Positions 14,812-22,940 of a stretch of 64,000 nt of DNA are shown here, in pieces; position 1 is the stretch's first letter; each line of letters starts with the position of its first letter. The translations under genes and the position numbers were made by a program. The DNA is from Colwellia sp. 75C3 (GTDB taxonomy: Bacteria; Pseudomonadota; Gammaproteobacteria; Enterobacterales; Alteromonadaceae), in assembly GCF_002836255.1 (NCBI RefSeq), contig NZ_PJAU01000032.1, positions 62,001-126,000 of the forward strand. Reading direction: 5' to 3'. The notes below the pieces were generated by a model. It had not been told where the DNA came from. It worked only from the letters and a program-made list of their open reading frames with translations, and ran no database searches.

Positions 14812-14851
14812 CGTTATTCCTACAATTACCTAGGTTAAGTGAGGAATAACG
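14812..14851 (+). promoter_or_regulatory. Hairpin masking the zur ribosome-binding site
   Basis: Arms CGTTATTCCT (14812-14821) and AGGAATAACG (14842-14851) are perfect complements. The right arm contains most of the Shine-Dalgarno sequence (GAGGAA) and ends at the base before the ATG. Folding would hide the RBS. Confidence 0.55.
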
Positions 14852-15304
14852 ATGGTAGATATCCAAGCATGTATTAACCAAGCTGAAAAAACATGTCGCC
14901 TGCAAGGTTTGATACTCACCACAAAGAGAAAGTTAATTTTAACGGCATTGTTGCAAGTCAAAAAAGCGGTTTCAGCCTACGAATTAGTTGAGTTGCTAGA
15001 AACACAATTTAAAGAATCCCTTGCACCTATGTCTATTTATAGAATTTTAGCTTTTTTAGAAAAATGTCATTTAGTACATAAACTGAACATAGCAAATAAG
15101 TATGTCGCTTGTGCTGGCATACTTAATGAACAGCCGCATGAAACCTCACAATTATTTTTTTGCCAGCTATGCCAGCGGGTAGATGAGGTTAAGCTAGAGC
15201 CTAGCAAATCATCGGATTTAGATAACAAAGCAAAGCAATTTGGTTATCAGATATTATCTTCTCATATAGAGCTTAATTGCATGTGCAATGCCTGCTTACG
15301 TTAA
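14852..15304 (+). CDS. zur: Fur-family transcriptional repressor, Zur-like
   Basis: This 150-residue protein has an N-terminal winged helix (about 20-85; LTTKRKLILTALLQVKKAVS, APMSIYRILAFLEKCHLVHK) and a C-terminal metal/dimerisation domain with two CxxC pairs, FFCQLCQRV (about 110) and CMCNACLR at the extreme C-terminus, the structural zinc site typical of Fur-family members. Zur placement rests on its neighbours (L31B/L36B, DUF1826, CobW) and on Zur boxes in the same island. It would repress these genes when zinc is adequate. A hairpin covers its RBS. It is followed 29 bp downstream by the MerC-like gene, probably co-transcribed. Confidence 0.85.
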   Translation: MVDIQACINQAEKTCRLQGLILTTKRKLILTALLQVKKAVSAYELVELLETQFKESLAPMSIYRILAFLEKCHLVHKLNIANKYVACAGILNEQPHETSQLFFCQLCQRVDEVKLEPSKSSDLDNKAKQFGYQILSSHIELNCMCNACLR

Positions 15305-15333
15305 AAAATCCCGTTTACTTAACAAGGTAAAAA

Positions 15334-15750
15334 ATGAAAACATTAACTATTTCCACAGACAAAATGGCTATCAGCTTGTCTTTTTTATGTGTTTTACACT
15401 GCTTAGCAATTCCATTATTAGTGATGTTACTACCAAGTTTAGCGGTTATGCCACTTGCCCAAGAGTCATTTCATTTTTGGATGGTAATCACGGTTATCCC
15501 TATTAGCATTTACGCATTAACGTTAGGTTGTAAAAAACACAAAACGTTTTCTGTGGTTGTGACGGGGCTGCTTGGTTTAGGGGTCTTAATTGGTGCGGTT
15601 ATGTTCGGTGAAAGTCACCTTGGCGAACGAGGTGAAAAAATATTCACCGTATTAGGCGCTATGCTTGTTGCAATAAGTCATTATCAAAACTACTCTCGCT
15701 GTCGAAAAATAGAACAATGCCCCTGCCCCAGCAGCAAAAATGACAGTTAA
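15334..15750 (+). CDS. MerC-domain integral membrane protein
   Basis: This 138-residue protein has four hydrophobic helices, a Cys-containing first helix (LCVLHCLAIPLL, about 18-29) and a Cys-rich tail (CRKIEQCPCPSS). This matches the MerC family, originally described as mercury transporters. Family members next to Zur genes are thought to handle zinc or another metal; that reading is inferred from location here. The RBS AACAAGGTAAAAA lies before the ATG. It probably forms an operon with zur. Confidence 0.8.
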   Translation: MKTLTISTDKMAISLSFLCVLHCLAIPLLVMLLPSLAVMPLAQESFHFWMVITVIPISIYALTLGCKKHKTFSVVVTGLLGLGVLIGAVMFGESHLGERGEKIFTVLGAMLVAISHYQNYSRCRKIEQCPCPSSKNDS

Positions 15751-15887
15751 CTTTAACGACAATCAGTTTATAATCACTGATACTACGCGCTAAGCAAGCA
15801 ACACTAATAGCTTGTTTAGAGTACGCTAACAGAGTAACAATTTACCCAATACTGACTAATGACAATAATTAATGGAACAGCGATAAG

Positions 15888-16892
15888 ATGAAGAAAGCGC
15901 ATGAGAAAATTTTAGCCGTACCTACCAATGTTATTACTGGCTTTCTTGGCGTTGGAAAAACCTCAGCTATTCTTCATTTACTCAAGAACAAACCTATAAA
16001 TGAGCGTTGGGCAGTATTAGTTAACGAGTTTGGCGAAATAGGGGTTGATGGCAGTTTGTTTGAAGGTCAATACACCGAAGAAAACGGTGTCTATATTCAA
16101 GAAGTTCCTGGGGGATGCATGTGCTGTGCTTCGGGTGTGCCAATGCAAATTGCCTTGAATCAATTATTACTGCGCTCGAAACCGCATCGTTTACTTATAG
16201 AACCAACAGGCTTAGGTCATCCAGCGGAGGTAATACAAGTATTAAGTAATCAGTACTACAAAGATATATTGCATTTACAAAAAATCATCACCCTAGTCGA
16301 TGCAAGAAATTTAGCCGACAAACGCTACACAGAACACGAAACCTTCAACCAACAACTGGCTATTGCCGATGTCGTTGTTGGTAATAAACTTGATTTGTAT
16401 CATCAGCAAGACCAAGAAAAGTTAGCGGCTTATTTATCAAGGTCAACCAGTAAAACAAGCCAACTTTACTTTATGGAACACGGACAAATTCAAATGCAGT
16501 GGCTTAAGGGGTCTACAAAACACTTAACTAACACGCATCATCATGCAAATCATTCGACAAAAAATAATAATGTGAACACGGTAACAATACCCGATTGTGG
16601 TTTTGTAAAAGCGGTAAATCAAGGCGAAGGCTTTTATAGTGTCGGCTGGCGTTTCGTAGCGAAGCAAGTATTTAATAAAGAAAAGTTACTTACATTACTT
16701 CATCATATTGACGCAATTAGAGTTAAAGCAGTCATTATTTCTGAAAAAGGTCATTACAGTTTCAACATCACCGCCGATGGTTTTACCGAAACACTTTTAA
16801 AGGACTGTGCCGAAAGCCGCATAGAGATCATTTGCACCACCATAAATGAAAATTGGCAACGAGACATTCTCGCTACACTAATGACAGATTAG
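15888..16892 (+). CDS. CobW/COG0523-family GTP-dependent zinc metallochaperone
   Basis: This 334-residue G3E GTPase has Walker A GFLGVGKT (residues 18-25), the metal-binding CMCC (77-80) within GGCMCC, the family EPTGLGHP (Walker B region) and the guanine-specificity motif NKLD. A His-rich linker (THHHANH) precedes the C-terminal CobW_C domain. Such proteins use GTP to deliver zinc to client enzymes; Zur-regulated members act in zinc scarcity. The 137-bp gap from the MerC gene shows no convincing Zur box of its own. Location at the end of the zinc island supports the zinc assignment over cobalt (cobW) or nickel (hypB, ureG). Confidence 0.88.
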   Translation: MKKAHEKILAVPTNVITGFLGVGKTSAILHLLKNKPINERWAVLVNEFGEIGVDGSLFEGQYTEENGVYIQEVPGGCMCCASGVPMQIALNQLLLRSKPHRLLIEPTGLGHPAEVIQVLSNQYYKDILHLQKIITLVDARNLADKRYTEHETFNQQLAIADVVVGNKLDLYHQQDQEKLAAYLSRSTSKTSQLYFMEHGQIQMQWLKGSTKHLTNTHHHANHSTKNNNVNTVTIPDCGFVKAVNQGEGFYSVGWRFVAKQVFNKEKLLTLLHHIDAIRVKAVIISEKGHYSFNITADGFTETLLKDCAESRIEIICTTINENWQRDILATLMTD

Positions 16893-16919
16893 TATTTGAC
16901 TCACGTTAAGAAATGAAGC

Positions 16920-16935
16920 GCCCGCATCAACGGGC
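16920..16935. terminator. Short hairpin between convergent cobW-like and EamA genes
   Basis: GCCCG-6 nt-CGGGC, without a T-tract. A weak candidate; the following TTAAG repeats are simple sequence. Confidence 0.35.
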
Positions 16936-17003
16936 TAAGTCGTAGCTAAGCCAACTTAAGTTAAGTTAAGTTAAAACCTTGTAACTTAACTGGCTTCACC
17001 TAT

Positions 17004-17915
17004 TTATAAACTGGGTTTATACGCTTTTCTGCGTTCCTCTAACCATTGGTTCAGTAATAACGACAGTACAATGAGTGAGCCACCAAAGACTAATCTAGGG
17101 ATGTCTGCATCACGATTCCAAACCACTAAATTAACGATTATACCAGATGGGATCAGCAAGTTATTCATAATGGCCAGTGCACCAACATTAACCAACGTAG
17201 CGCCTTTATTCCAAGCAAAAAAACCAACACCTGAAGCGATAATACCTAAATAGACTAATACGCCCCATTGCAGATCAGTTGTTGGTAGTTTATTGGCATC
17301 ACCAAAAATTAAATAACAAATAGCAGCCACACAAAAAGCACCGATAAAAAACCAAGCAAATACTGCTTTTTGATTGATAGGCGGTTCTAGCTTATGGCTA
17401 GCCATTAACCGTTTATAGCAGACCTGCCCGCTAGCAAAACATAAATTAGCCGATTGCACTAAAACCAAACCAACAATAAAGTTAGCATCTATGGCGTTAA
17501 AACGAATAGCAATAGCACCTGTGGTTGCCAGTAATGCGGTTAACATAAAATTGAGGTGAAATTTTCGCTCAAAAGCATCATTTAACAAGGTGATATAAAT
17601 AGGGGTCATTACGGTAAATAATAAAACTTCAGGCACAGACAAATACAAAAATGACTGATAATAAAAAACGTACATTAAGCCTAATTGAATAGCACCTATG
17701 CCCATTAATTTAATAGCGGTTTGCCAGCTAATTTCATTTAATCGTAAAAAGGGTAAAAAGACTAACATCGCCAAACCAATACGCATTAATACCGAGAACC
17801 AAGCATCAACCTGCCCCGCTAAATACACGCCAATTAAACTAAATGAAAAAGCCCACAATAAGGTAATCGAAATAAGATATGACATTAAAACCTGACCAGA
17901 TGATTTTTTTATCAT
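17004..17915 (-). CDS. EamA-family (DMT) transporter
   Basis: A protein of about 303 residues with ten predicted membrane helices in two EamA repeats. The start is taken at ATG 17915 (MIKKSSGQ) because the upstream in-frame codons are only TTG. Features such as PEVLLFTVMTPIYITLLNDA in the first repeat and GASGVGFFAWNKGATLVNVG-like sequence in the second (actual IIASGVGFFAWNKGA) fit drug/metabolite exporters. The substrate is unknown. A decayed partial copy of this gene lies at 12928-13040. It appears monocistronic, with a tandem repeat array upstream. Confidence 0.85.
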   Translation of the reverse strand: MIKKSSGQVLMSYLISITLLWAFSFSLIGVYLAGQVDAWFSVLMRIGLAMLVFLPFLRLNEISWQTAIKLMGIGAIQLGLMYVFYYQSFLYLSVPEVLLFTVMTPIYITLLNDAFERKFHLNFMLTALLATTGAIAIRFNAIDANFIVGLVLVQSANLCFASGQVCYKRLMASHKLEPPINQKAVFAWFFIGAFCVAAICYLIFGDANKLPTTDLQWGVLVYLGIIASGVGFFAWNKGATLVNVGALAIMNNLLIPSGIIVNLVVWNRDADIPRLVFGGSLIVLSLLLNQWLEERRKAYKPSL

Positions 17916-18011
17916 TGTAAACAACAATCAATATCAAACGTAGTTATTTCACCTTAGTAATTATGATCATCGGCCGAGAAAGCATAAAGACAATGGATCT
18001 TCGATTAGTAA

Positions 18012-18183
18012 CTTCGAAGATGACGTTGGCAATAGATGTTCAACCAGCAACGTCAAAGATGACGTTGGCAATAGATGTTCAACCAGCAACGTCGAAGATG
18101 ACGTTGGCAATAGGTGTTCAACCAGCAACGTCGAAGATGACGTTGGCAATAGATGTTCAACCAGCACCGTCGAAGATGACGTT
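18012..18183. repeat. 39-bp tandem repeat array (four units plus partial)
   Basis: Units begin AAGATGACGTTGGCAATAGA at 18017, 18056, 18095, 18134 and a partial at 18173, exact 39-bp period with few substitutions. Each junction contains CGAAGATGACG, the reverse complement of the CGTCATCTTCG core found at 33297-33690 and about 3910. Because 39 is a multiple of three the array is open in several frames, but it shows no RBS or recognisable domain, so I do not call a gene. Confidence 0.9.
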
Positions 18184-18500
18184 TACCATGAGATCCTGCG
18201 TGTACTTCGTAGGAATATTGTTTTATCTATTAACTCACCCTACACGTTTAAAATTAATACACTCAGACCTTTTTATCTACATAATTCAGATAAAAGCTGA
18301 TGTAAATCACGTTAAAAATAATAACGACAAAGTGTTACTACTCTAAATTGGCATAATAGCGTACAGTTGCGCAAAATTTTGGCCCTTACTCAGCGGTATT
18401 ACCTGCGACATTAGCAAAAAATCTTCATTAGCTATAACCAGGAAAAGCCCTTAGTTGTTAACAATTCACGCCAATTATTCACCTGCAATACGAGTAGTTT

Positions 18501-19913
18501 ATGTTAGAAACATCAATCAATTTAATTAATTCCCTTTTATGGGAGACCGTACTTATCTATGGATTAGTCGGCGCCGGTATCTTTTTCACTTTACGTTTGG
18601 GCTTTATTCAAATATCCCACTTTGGTCACGCCATTGGCTTGATGAAAATTAGTCGTCATGGCGCTAAAGATGGCCTGTCTTCATTTCAAGTATTTTGTAC
18701 CAGTATGGCTGCCCGTGTAGGCGCAGGTAATATGGCTGGTGTTGCCGTGGCATTAACCACAGGTGGCCCAGGCGCCATTTTTTGGATGTGGCTTATTGCC
18801 TTTTTAGGCATGGCAACTTCCATGGTTGAATCTACCCTTGCGCAAGTATTTAAAGTAAAAGATGAAGAAGGCCAATTTCGTGGTGGGCCCTCTTATTACA
18901 TGGATAAAGGCTTAGGCCAAAAGTGGATGGGCTATTTATTCGCTGTACTACTAATTATTGCCTTTGGTCTGGTATTTAATGCAGTGCAAGCCAATACCAT
19001 TACCGGTGCCATGAGCGCAGTATTTGACTTTGATGCCACTGTAGTTGGCATTGTTATCTCGATAGCCAGTGGTTTGGTGATAATGGGAGGACTGAAAAAA
19101 GTAGCTAAAGTGTCTGAGGTTTTAGTACCTATTATGGCGTTAGCTTACTTGGCTGTTGCCACTGTCGTGGTATTGATGAATATCGAAAGATTACCCGGTG
19201 TCTTTAGCCTGATTATCAATAGTGCTTTTGGTTGGCAAGAAGCCGCTAGTGGTGGTGTCGCTTTTGCGATTGCACAAGCAATGAAAGCTGGTATCGCTCG
19301 TGGTTTATTCTCGAACGAAGCGGGCATGGGTAGCGCAGCCAATATAGCGGCAAGTGCGACCCCTAATCCTAATCATCCTGCTTCACAGGGATTCATTCAA
19401 ATGTTTGGTGTTTTTGTCGATACCTTAGTTATTTGTACTGCCACTGCCGCAATAATTGTGCTCGCCGGTGATACGGGTAATGCTGGAGATGGTATTGCTA
19501 TTACCATTGCTGCCCTAGATTTTCACGTTGGTGCTTGGGGCGGCGCGTTTATCGCTGGTTCAATCATTCTATTCTGCTTTACCTCAATTATTGCTAATTA
19601 CAGTTATGCGGAAACAAACATTATGTTTCTCTCGAACAACAAAACCACCTTTGTACCGCTGTTTCGTTGTTGCGTCGTTGCTATGGTAATGTTTGGCGCT
19701 ATCGCAAAAATAGATATCGTTTGGGCACTTGCTGATGCTTCTATGGGGCTGATGGCATTAGTAAATTTAATCGCATTGTTACTGCTATCAAATATTGCTA
19801 TCAAGGTAATTAAGCATTACAAATCGCAGTGTAAAGCAGGTATTGAACCAAACTTTGTTGCGGCTGACTTTCCTGAATTGAAGGGTAAAACTGAAGACGG
19901 GATTTGGAAGTAA
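18501..19913 (+). CDS. Alanine/glycine:cation symporter (AGCS family)
   Basis: This 470-residue transporter has about ten to eleven membrane helices and AGCS family sequence: the N-terminal NSLLWETVLIYGLVGAGIFF, the TSMAARVGAGNMAGVAVALT segment, GPGAIFWMWLIAFLGMATSM, and KAGIARGLFSNEAGMGSAAN (about 263-282). AGCS proteins import alanine or glycine with sodium or protons. The length agrees with the family. It stands alone between a repeat array and a converging EamA gene. The specific amino acid is not decided by sequence. Confidence 0.93.
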   Translation: MLETSINLINSLLWETVLIYGLVGAGIFFTLRLGFIQISHFGHAIGLMKISRHGAKDGLSSFQVFCTSMAARVGAGNMAGVAVALTTGGPGAIFWMWLIAFLGMATSMVESTLAQVFKVKDEEGQFRGGPSYYMDKGLGQKWMGYLFAVLLIIAFGLVFNAVQANTITGAMSAVFDFDATVVGIVISIASGLVIMGGLKKVAKVSEVLVPIMALAYLAVATVVVLMNIERLPGVFSLIINSAFGWQEAASGGVAFAIAQAMKAGIARGLFSNEAGMGSAANIAASATPNPNHPASQGFIQMFGVFVDTLVICTATAAIIVLAGDTGNAGDGIAITIAALDFHVGAWGGAFIAGSIILFCFTSIIANYSYAETNIMFLSNNKTTFVPLFRCCVVAMVMFGAIAKIDIVWALADASMGLMALVNLIALLLLSNIAIKVIKHYKSQCKAGIEPNFVAADFPELKGKTEDGIWK

Positions 19914-19981
19914 CTCTTTTACAATAATGCCTGATTGCATTAGAGCCTGTTTGCCGTAGTTATATCCATTGCAGTAATAAA

Positions 19982-20009
19982 GCGACTATCACCCATTGGT
20001 AATAGTCGC
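19982..20009. terminator. Hairpin between convergent AGCS and EamA genes
   Basis: Stem GCGACTAT / ATAGTCGC, extended inward by ACC/GGT across one mismatch. No strong T-tract. It may serve both converging genes. Confidence 0.5.
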
Positions 20010-20017
20010 ATAATTGC

Positions 20018-20053
20018 TGCTAAAATTGCTAGAAATGCTAGAACTGCTAAAAG
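20018..20053. repeat. Four 9-bp tandem repeats
   Basis: TGCTAAAAT, TGCTAGAAA, TGCTAGAAC and TGCTAAAAG follow one another directly, just after the stop of the EamA gene at 20056 on the minus strand. Confidence 0.7.
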
Positions 20054-20055
20054 CG

Positions 20056-21015
20056 TTATTTATCTAACGGTGCAGCCATTTGATCTAATGGCTGTATTTT
20101 AATTTTTCTTCTACCGCCGAGTTCAGAGTAAAGCATACCGGCAATGATTAACCCTGCACCAAACCAGCCATTAACACCAAGATGTTCGCCTAATATGAAG
20201 AATGCTGCGATATGAGCAAAGATAGGCTCTAATGCAAAAACAAGGGCGACTTTGTGTGGTTCAAGTAAACGTTGACTGGAAGTTTGTGCCCAATAGGCAA
20301 ACGCGCTCGCTAAAATACTTGAGTAAAGTATTGCGGCCCAAACATCGGCATTTGAGAGTTGTTCAATAAACGGCGGATAGCTTTCATTAATATTCGCCAA
20401 TGCTTCATAACTTGCAGCCACAGTACTGTATAAAGCAACGGCTGATAATTGAATGATACTTAACGAAATAACGGCAAATCGTCCACCATATCTTGCCATT
20501 AACGTAATGTGAGCGGCATAACAAACTGCGCTGATAGCGACGAGTACATCACCTTGGTTGAATTCCATTTTATCGCCCATGGTTAAAAAATATAACCCGA
20601 TGGTGGCTGCGACAACACTCGCCCAAACTTCTATACCTACTTTAGTTTTAAAGAGTATAAAGCCGAAAATAGGGACTAAAGGAACACATAAACCGGTAAT
20701 AAAGCCGGTATTAGATACGCTGGTATAAATCATGCCTTGGGTTTGAAGAGCAAAGCCTAAAAATAATAACAAACCTAAACCAAAACCGACTTTAAGTAGT
20801 TCTGCTACGGTGTAATCAACTTCAGATTTTTCTGGCTTTTTTTGCAAAAAATACAAAGGTAATAATGCTAGTGCCGCAATACCAAAACGAAAAGCGTTGA
20901 AGGTGTTAACAGGCATAATATCAATGGCGCCATCAACCACAACAAAGCCGACGCCCCAAATAAGATTGACCATCACTAAAGCCCATAATGCGGAATTAGC
21001 CGTACGAATTGTCAT
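20056..21015 (-). CDS. EamA-family (DMT) transporter
   Basis: This 319-residue protein has ten hydrophobic segments in two EamA halves. The N-terminus NLIWGVGFVVVDGAI (about 18-32), FGLGLLLFLGFALQTQGMIY and TGFITGLCVPLVPIFGFILF are typical of the RhaT/YdcZ-like EamA exporters, and the second half contains ALEPIFAHIAAFFILGEHLG. Substrate unknown. It is distinct from the EamA protein at 17004, sharing only family-level similarity. The start ATG at 21013-21015 follows TAAAAGGTAAA, a good RBS. Convergent with the AGCS gene. Confidence 0.88.
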   Translation of the reverse strand: MTIRTANSALWALVMVNLIWGVGFVVVDGAIDIMPVNTFNAFRFGIAALALLPLYFLQKKPEKSEVDYTVAELLKVGFGLGLLLFLGFALQTQGMIYTSVSNTGFITGLCVPLVPIFGFILFKTKVGIEVWASVVAATIGLYFLTMGDKMEFNQGDVLVAISAVCYAAHITLMARYGGRFAVISLSIIQLSAVALYSTVAASYEALANINESYPPFIEQLSNADVWAAILYSSILASAFAYWAQTSSQRLLEPHKVALVFALEPIFAHIAAFFILGEHLGVNGWFGAGLIIAGMLYSELGGRRKIKIQPLDQMAAPLDK

Positions 21016-21245
21016 TGATTTACCTTTTAGATTATTAATTTTGGCGCATTATAACGTTACTTATTGTTAACGCCATTAAAACAAATCTTATATGTCGAAT
21101 TTAAGCGACAAATTCGACTTTACCGCTGCCCTGGTAAACTAAAAATGTCAGTGGTGGTGCGGTAAAATTTCTCTCTGGAATTTTCGGTCAAAAAGTACGG
21201 CGCTTATTAAATACGGTCTTACTCTGTTATTTTATTACCGTTGTT

Positions 21246-21713
21246 TTATTTACCCGTACTTTTTTTATACCAACGGATCAGCTCTTTTTGATCTGCCGGG
21301 GGCTCTGCTCCATCAGTTACCTTACTCATGGCTTGCTCTGCTAGTATTTTTTCTGCTTTTTCTTCAATTTTTTCAAGCATACGGTAAAAAAGCGTGCACT
21401 CTTCATCATCAAGCACACTTTCAAGCTCGTCTGCTCTTTCATTCATCGCTTGAGTGACTTGATGATATAACTTAATGCCTTGTTCGTTTAGCACTAAGTA
21501 TTTTATATTTCGGCTGTGTTCGTCAGGCTGTATATCAATTAAATTTTTCTTTTGCAGTGCTTTTACCGCTCGACTGACGTTGTAAGAGTCAATGCGAGAT
21601 TGATAAGCAATATCCGCTGCTTTAATTGGCATGTATGAGCCAATATTTAATAAGACTCGCATTTCTCGTGGCTCTAAATCGCAAAGCTCTCGAATTTTCC
21701 AATCGCGGTTCAA
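21246..21713 (-). CDS. MarR-family transcriptional regulator (start uncertain)
   Basis: The frame gives a winged-helix MarR protein: LEPREMRVLLNIGSYMPIKA, AADIAYQSRIDSYNVSRAVK (helix-turn-helix), ALQKKNLIDIQPDEHSRNIK (wing). The first standard start is TTG at 21711-21713, but protein-like sequence continues upstream in frame to about 21839, including KITPQLDLNNHLPFRIAVVS and NLLAL, before a stop. No ATG, GTG or other TTG exists in that extension; an ATT at 21825-21827 lies 6 nt after TAGGA. Either a rare start is used, or the 5' end is mutated. The regulated genes are unknown; the AhpD-like gene at 22137 diverges from it. Confidence 0.75.
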   Translation of the reverse strand: MNRDWKIRELCDLEPREMRVLLNIGSYMPIKAADIAYQSRIDSYNVSRAVKALQKKNLIDIQPDEHSRNIKYLVLNEQGIKLYHQVTQAMNERADELESVLDDEECTLFYRMLEKIEEKAEKILAEQAMSKVTDGAEPPADQKELIRWYKKSTGK

Positions 21714-21920
21714 CGCTAATAAATTACTGACAACCGCAATACGAAAAGGTAAGTGATTATTTAAATCTAACTGTGGCGTTATTTTATTAGACAGCTTAAA
21801 AGCTTTATTACGTGCTGAGGGACTAATAATATTTCCTAAAGTTATTGTTTACTTAAGATTATTTAATCATAAATATTGTAGCCTCGCTATAGGCTTAAAC
21901 CACTTACCCAATAAATATTT

Positions 21921-21966
21921 TATACCCATTACGCTTCAAGCTGCATCTTGAGGTGTGATGGGTATA
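21921..21966. repeat. 46-bp imperfect palindromic element
   Basis: TATACCCAT at the left and ATGGGTATA at the right enclose inner complementary arms CTTCAAG and CTTGAGG around CTGCAT. Similar TATACCC...CTTCAAG palindromes recur in Vibrio and related genomes as dispersed repeats, as far as I recall. It lies in the divergent marR/AhpD-like promoter region. Confidence 0.6.
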
Positions 21967-22136
21967 TACCTGTCTAATGAGTTTATACGATTCATTAGTA
22001 TCACGTTGTTGCTCTGTTATTGATTAACTTATGAGCATTAAACTGGTGCATAATTCAAACAACAATAGATGTTGCATATGCATTATCTATTGTATATATT
22101 GAAAATAGAATAATAATCAACCAGCAGGATCACCCT

Positions 22137-22730
22137 ATGCCTTTAGTAAAGCCGTTAGCAACAGATGAAAATGAAGAAGTGGCAGAACTCGCCAAGTTTT
22201 TTAATGAAACATTAGGTTTTTGCCCCAACAGTGTATTAACCATGCAACGCCGACCAGCAATTGCCAAAGCCTTTATTAATTTAAACATGGCAGTGATGGC
22301 TAATGATGGTAGCGTAACGGCAGAGCAAAAGCGCCTTATAGGTTATATTACTAGTGCACATACTGGCTGTAGGTATTGTGAAGCTCATACCATTTTGGCG
22401 GCTGAACGTTATGGCGGCACCGATGAGCGCTTAGACAACATTTGGACGTTTAGAGAAAGTACTTTATACACTGAAGCTGAAAAAGCTGCCTTTGAATTTG
22501 CGCTTGCCGCGTCAAGTATTCCTAATGCCGTTGATGATATTATTAGTGCAAATTTGCATGAATATTGGGATGAAGGTGAGATAGTTGAAATATTAGGTGT
22601 AATTTCTTTATTTGGTTACCTAAACCGCTGGAATGATTCCATGGGCACCACGATGGAGACAGGTGCAGTTGACGCCGGCGAGCGACTATTGGAAAAAAAC
22701 ACAACGTGGACACGCGGTAAACACGTATAA
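22137..22730 (+). CDS. Carboxymuconolactone decarboxylase (AhpD-like) family protein
   Basis: This 197-residue all-helical protein has the AhpD-type redox motif CRYCEAH (about 80-86, Cys-x-x-Cys-x-x-His) after a TSAHTG segment, fitting peroxidase-related members of the CMD family. These relay electrons to or directly reduce peroxides, or act as gamma-CMD-like enzymes. The start has AGGAT about 7 nt upstream. It diverges from the MarR gene, so MarR control by oxidative signals is possible but unproven. A long hairpin follows at 22778-22821. Confidence 0.85.
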   Translation: MPLVKPLATDENEEVAELAKFFNETLGFCPNSVLTMQRRPAIAKAFINLNMAVMANDGSVTAEQKRLIGYITSAHTGCRYCEAHTILAAERYGGTDERLDNIWTFRESTLYTEAEKAAFEFALAASSIPNAVDDIISANLHEYWDEGEIVEILGVISLFGYLNRWNDSMGTTMETGAVDAGERLLEKNTTWTRGKHV

Positions 22731-22777
22731 GTTGGTCACTGAATCGCTGACTTAATTACTGACAGAACAACAATGTA

Positions 22778-22821
22778 TTGAGTAGTTTTATCGATAAATA
22801 TTTACCGATAAAACTACTCAA
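22778..22821 (+). terminator. 16-bp-stem hairpin after AhpD-like gene
   Basis: Arms TTGAGTAGTTTTATCG and CGATAAAACTACTCAA with a 12-nt loop. The T-tract is poor (AATAAAT), so it may also work as an mRNA 3' barrier. Confidence 0.65.
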
Positions 22822-22940
22822 ATAAATAACTGTAAATTTACCTCTACAAGTATTTTCAATTTTTTATCGAAAAATCATTCCAATTACCTATCGTTCCTTT
22901 TATGTTAACTGCATAAATTTTTGTACAGAGATACATCACC

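Noticed and set aside
17963-18346. Plus-strand 127-codon frame and the minus-strand frame 17967-18167 with repetitive peptides
   Set aside because: Both arise from a 39-bp tandem repeat; no RBS, no domain, low complexity.
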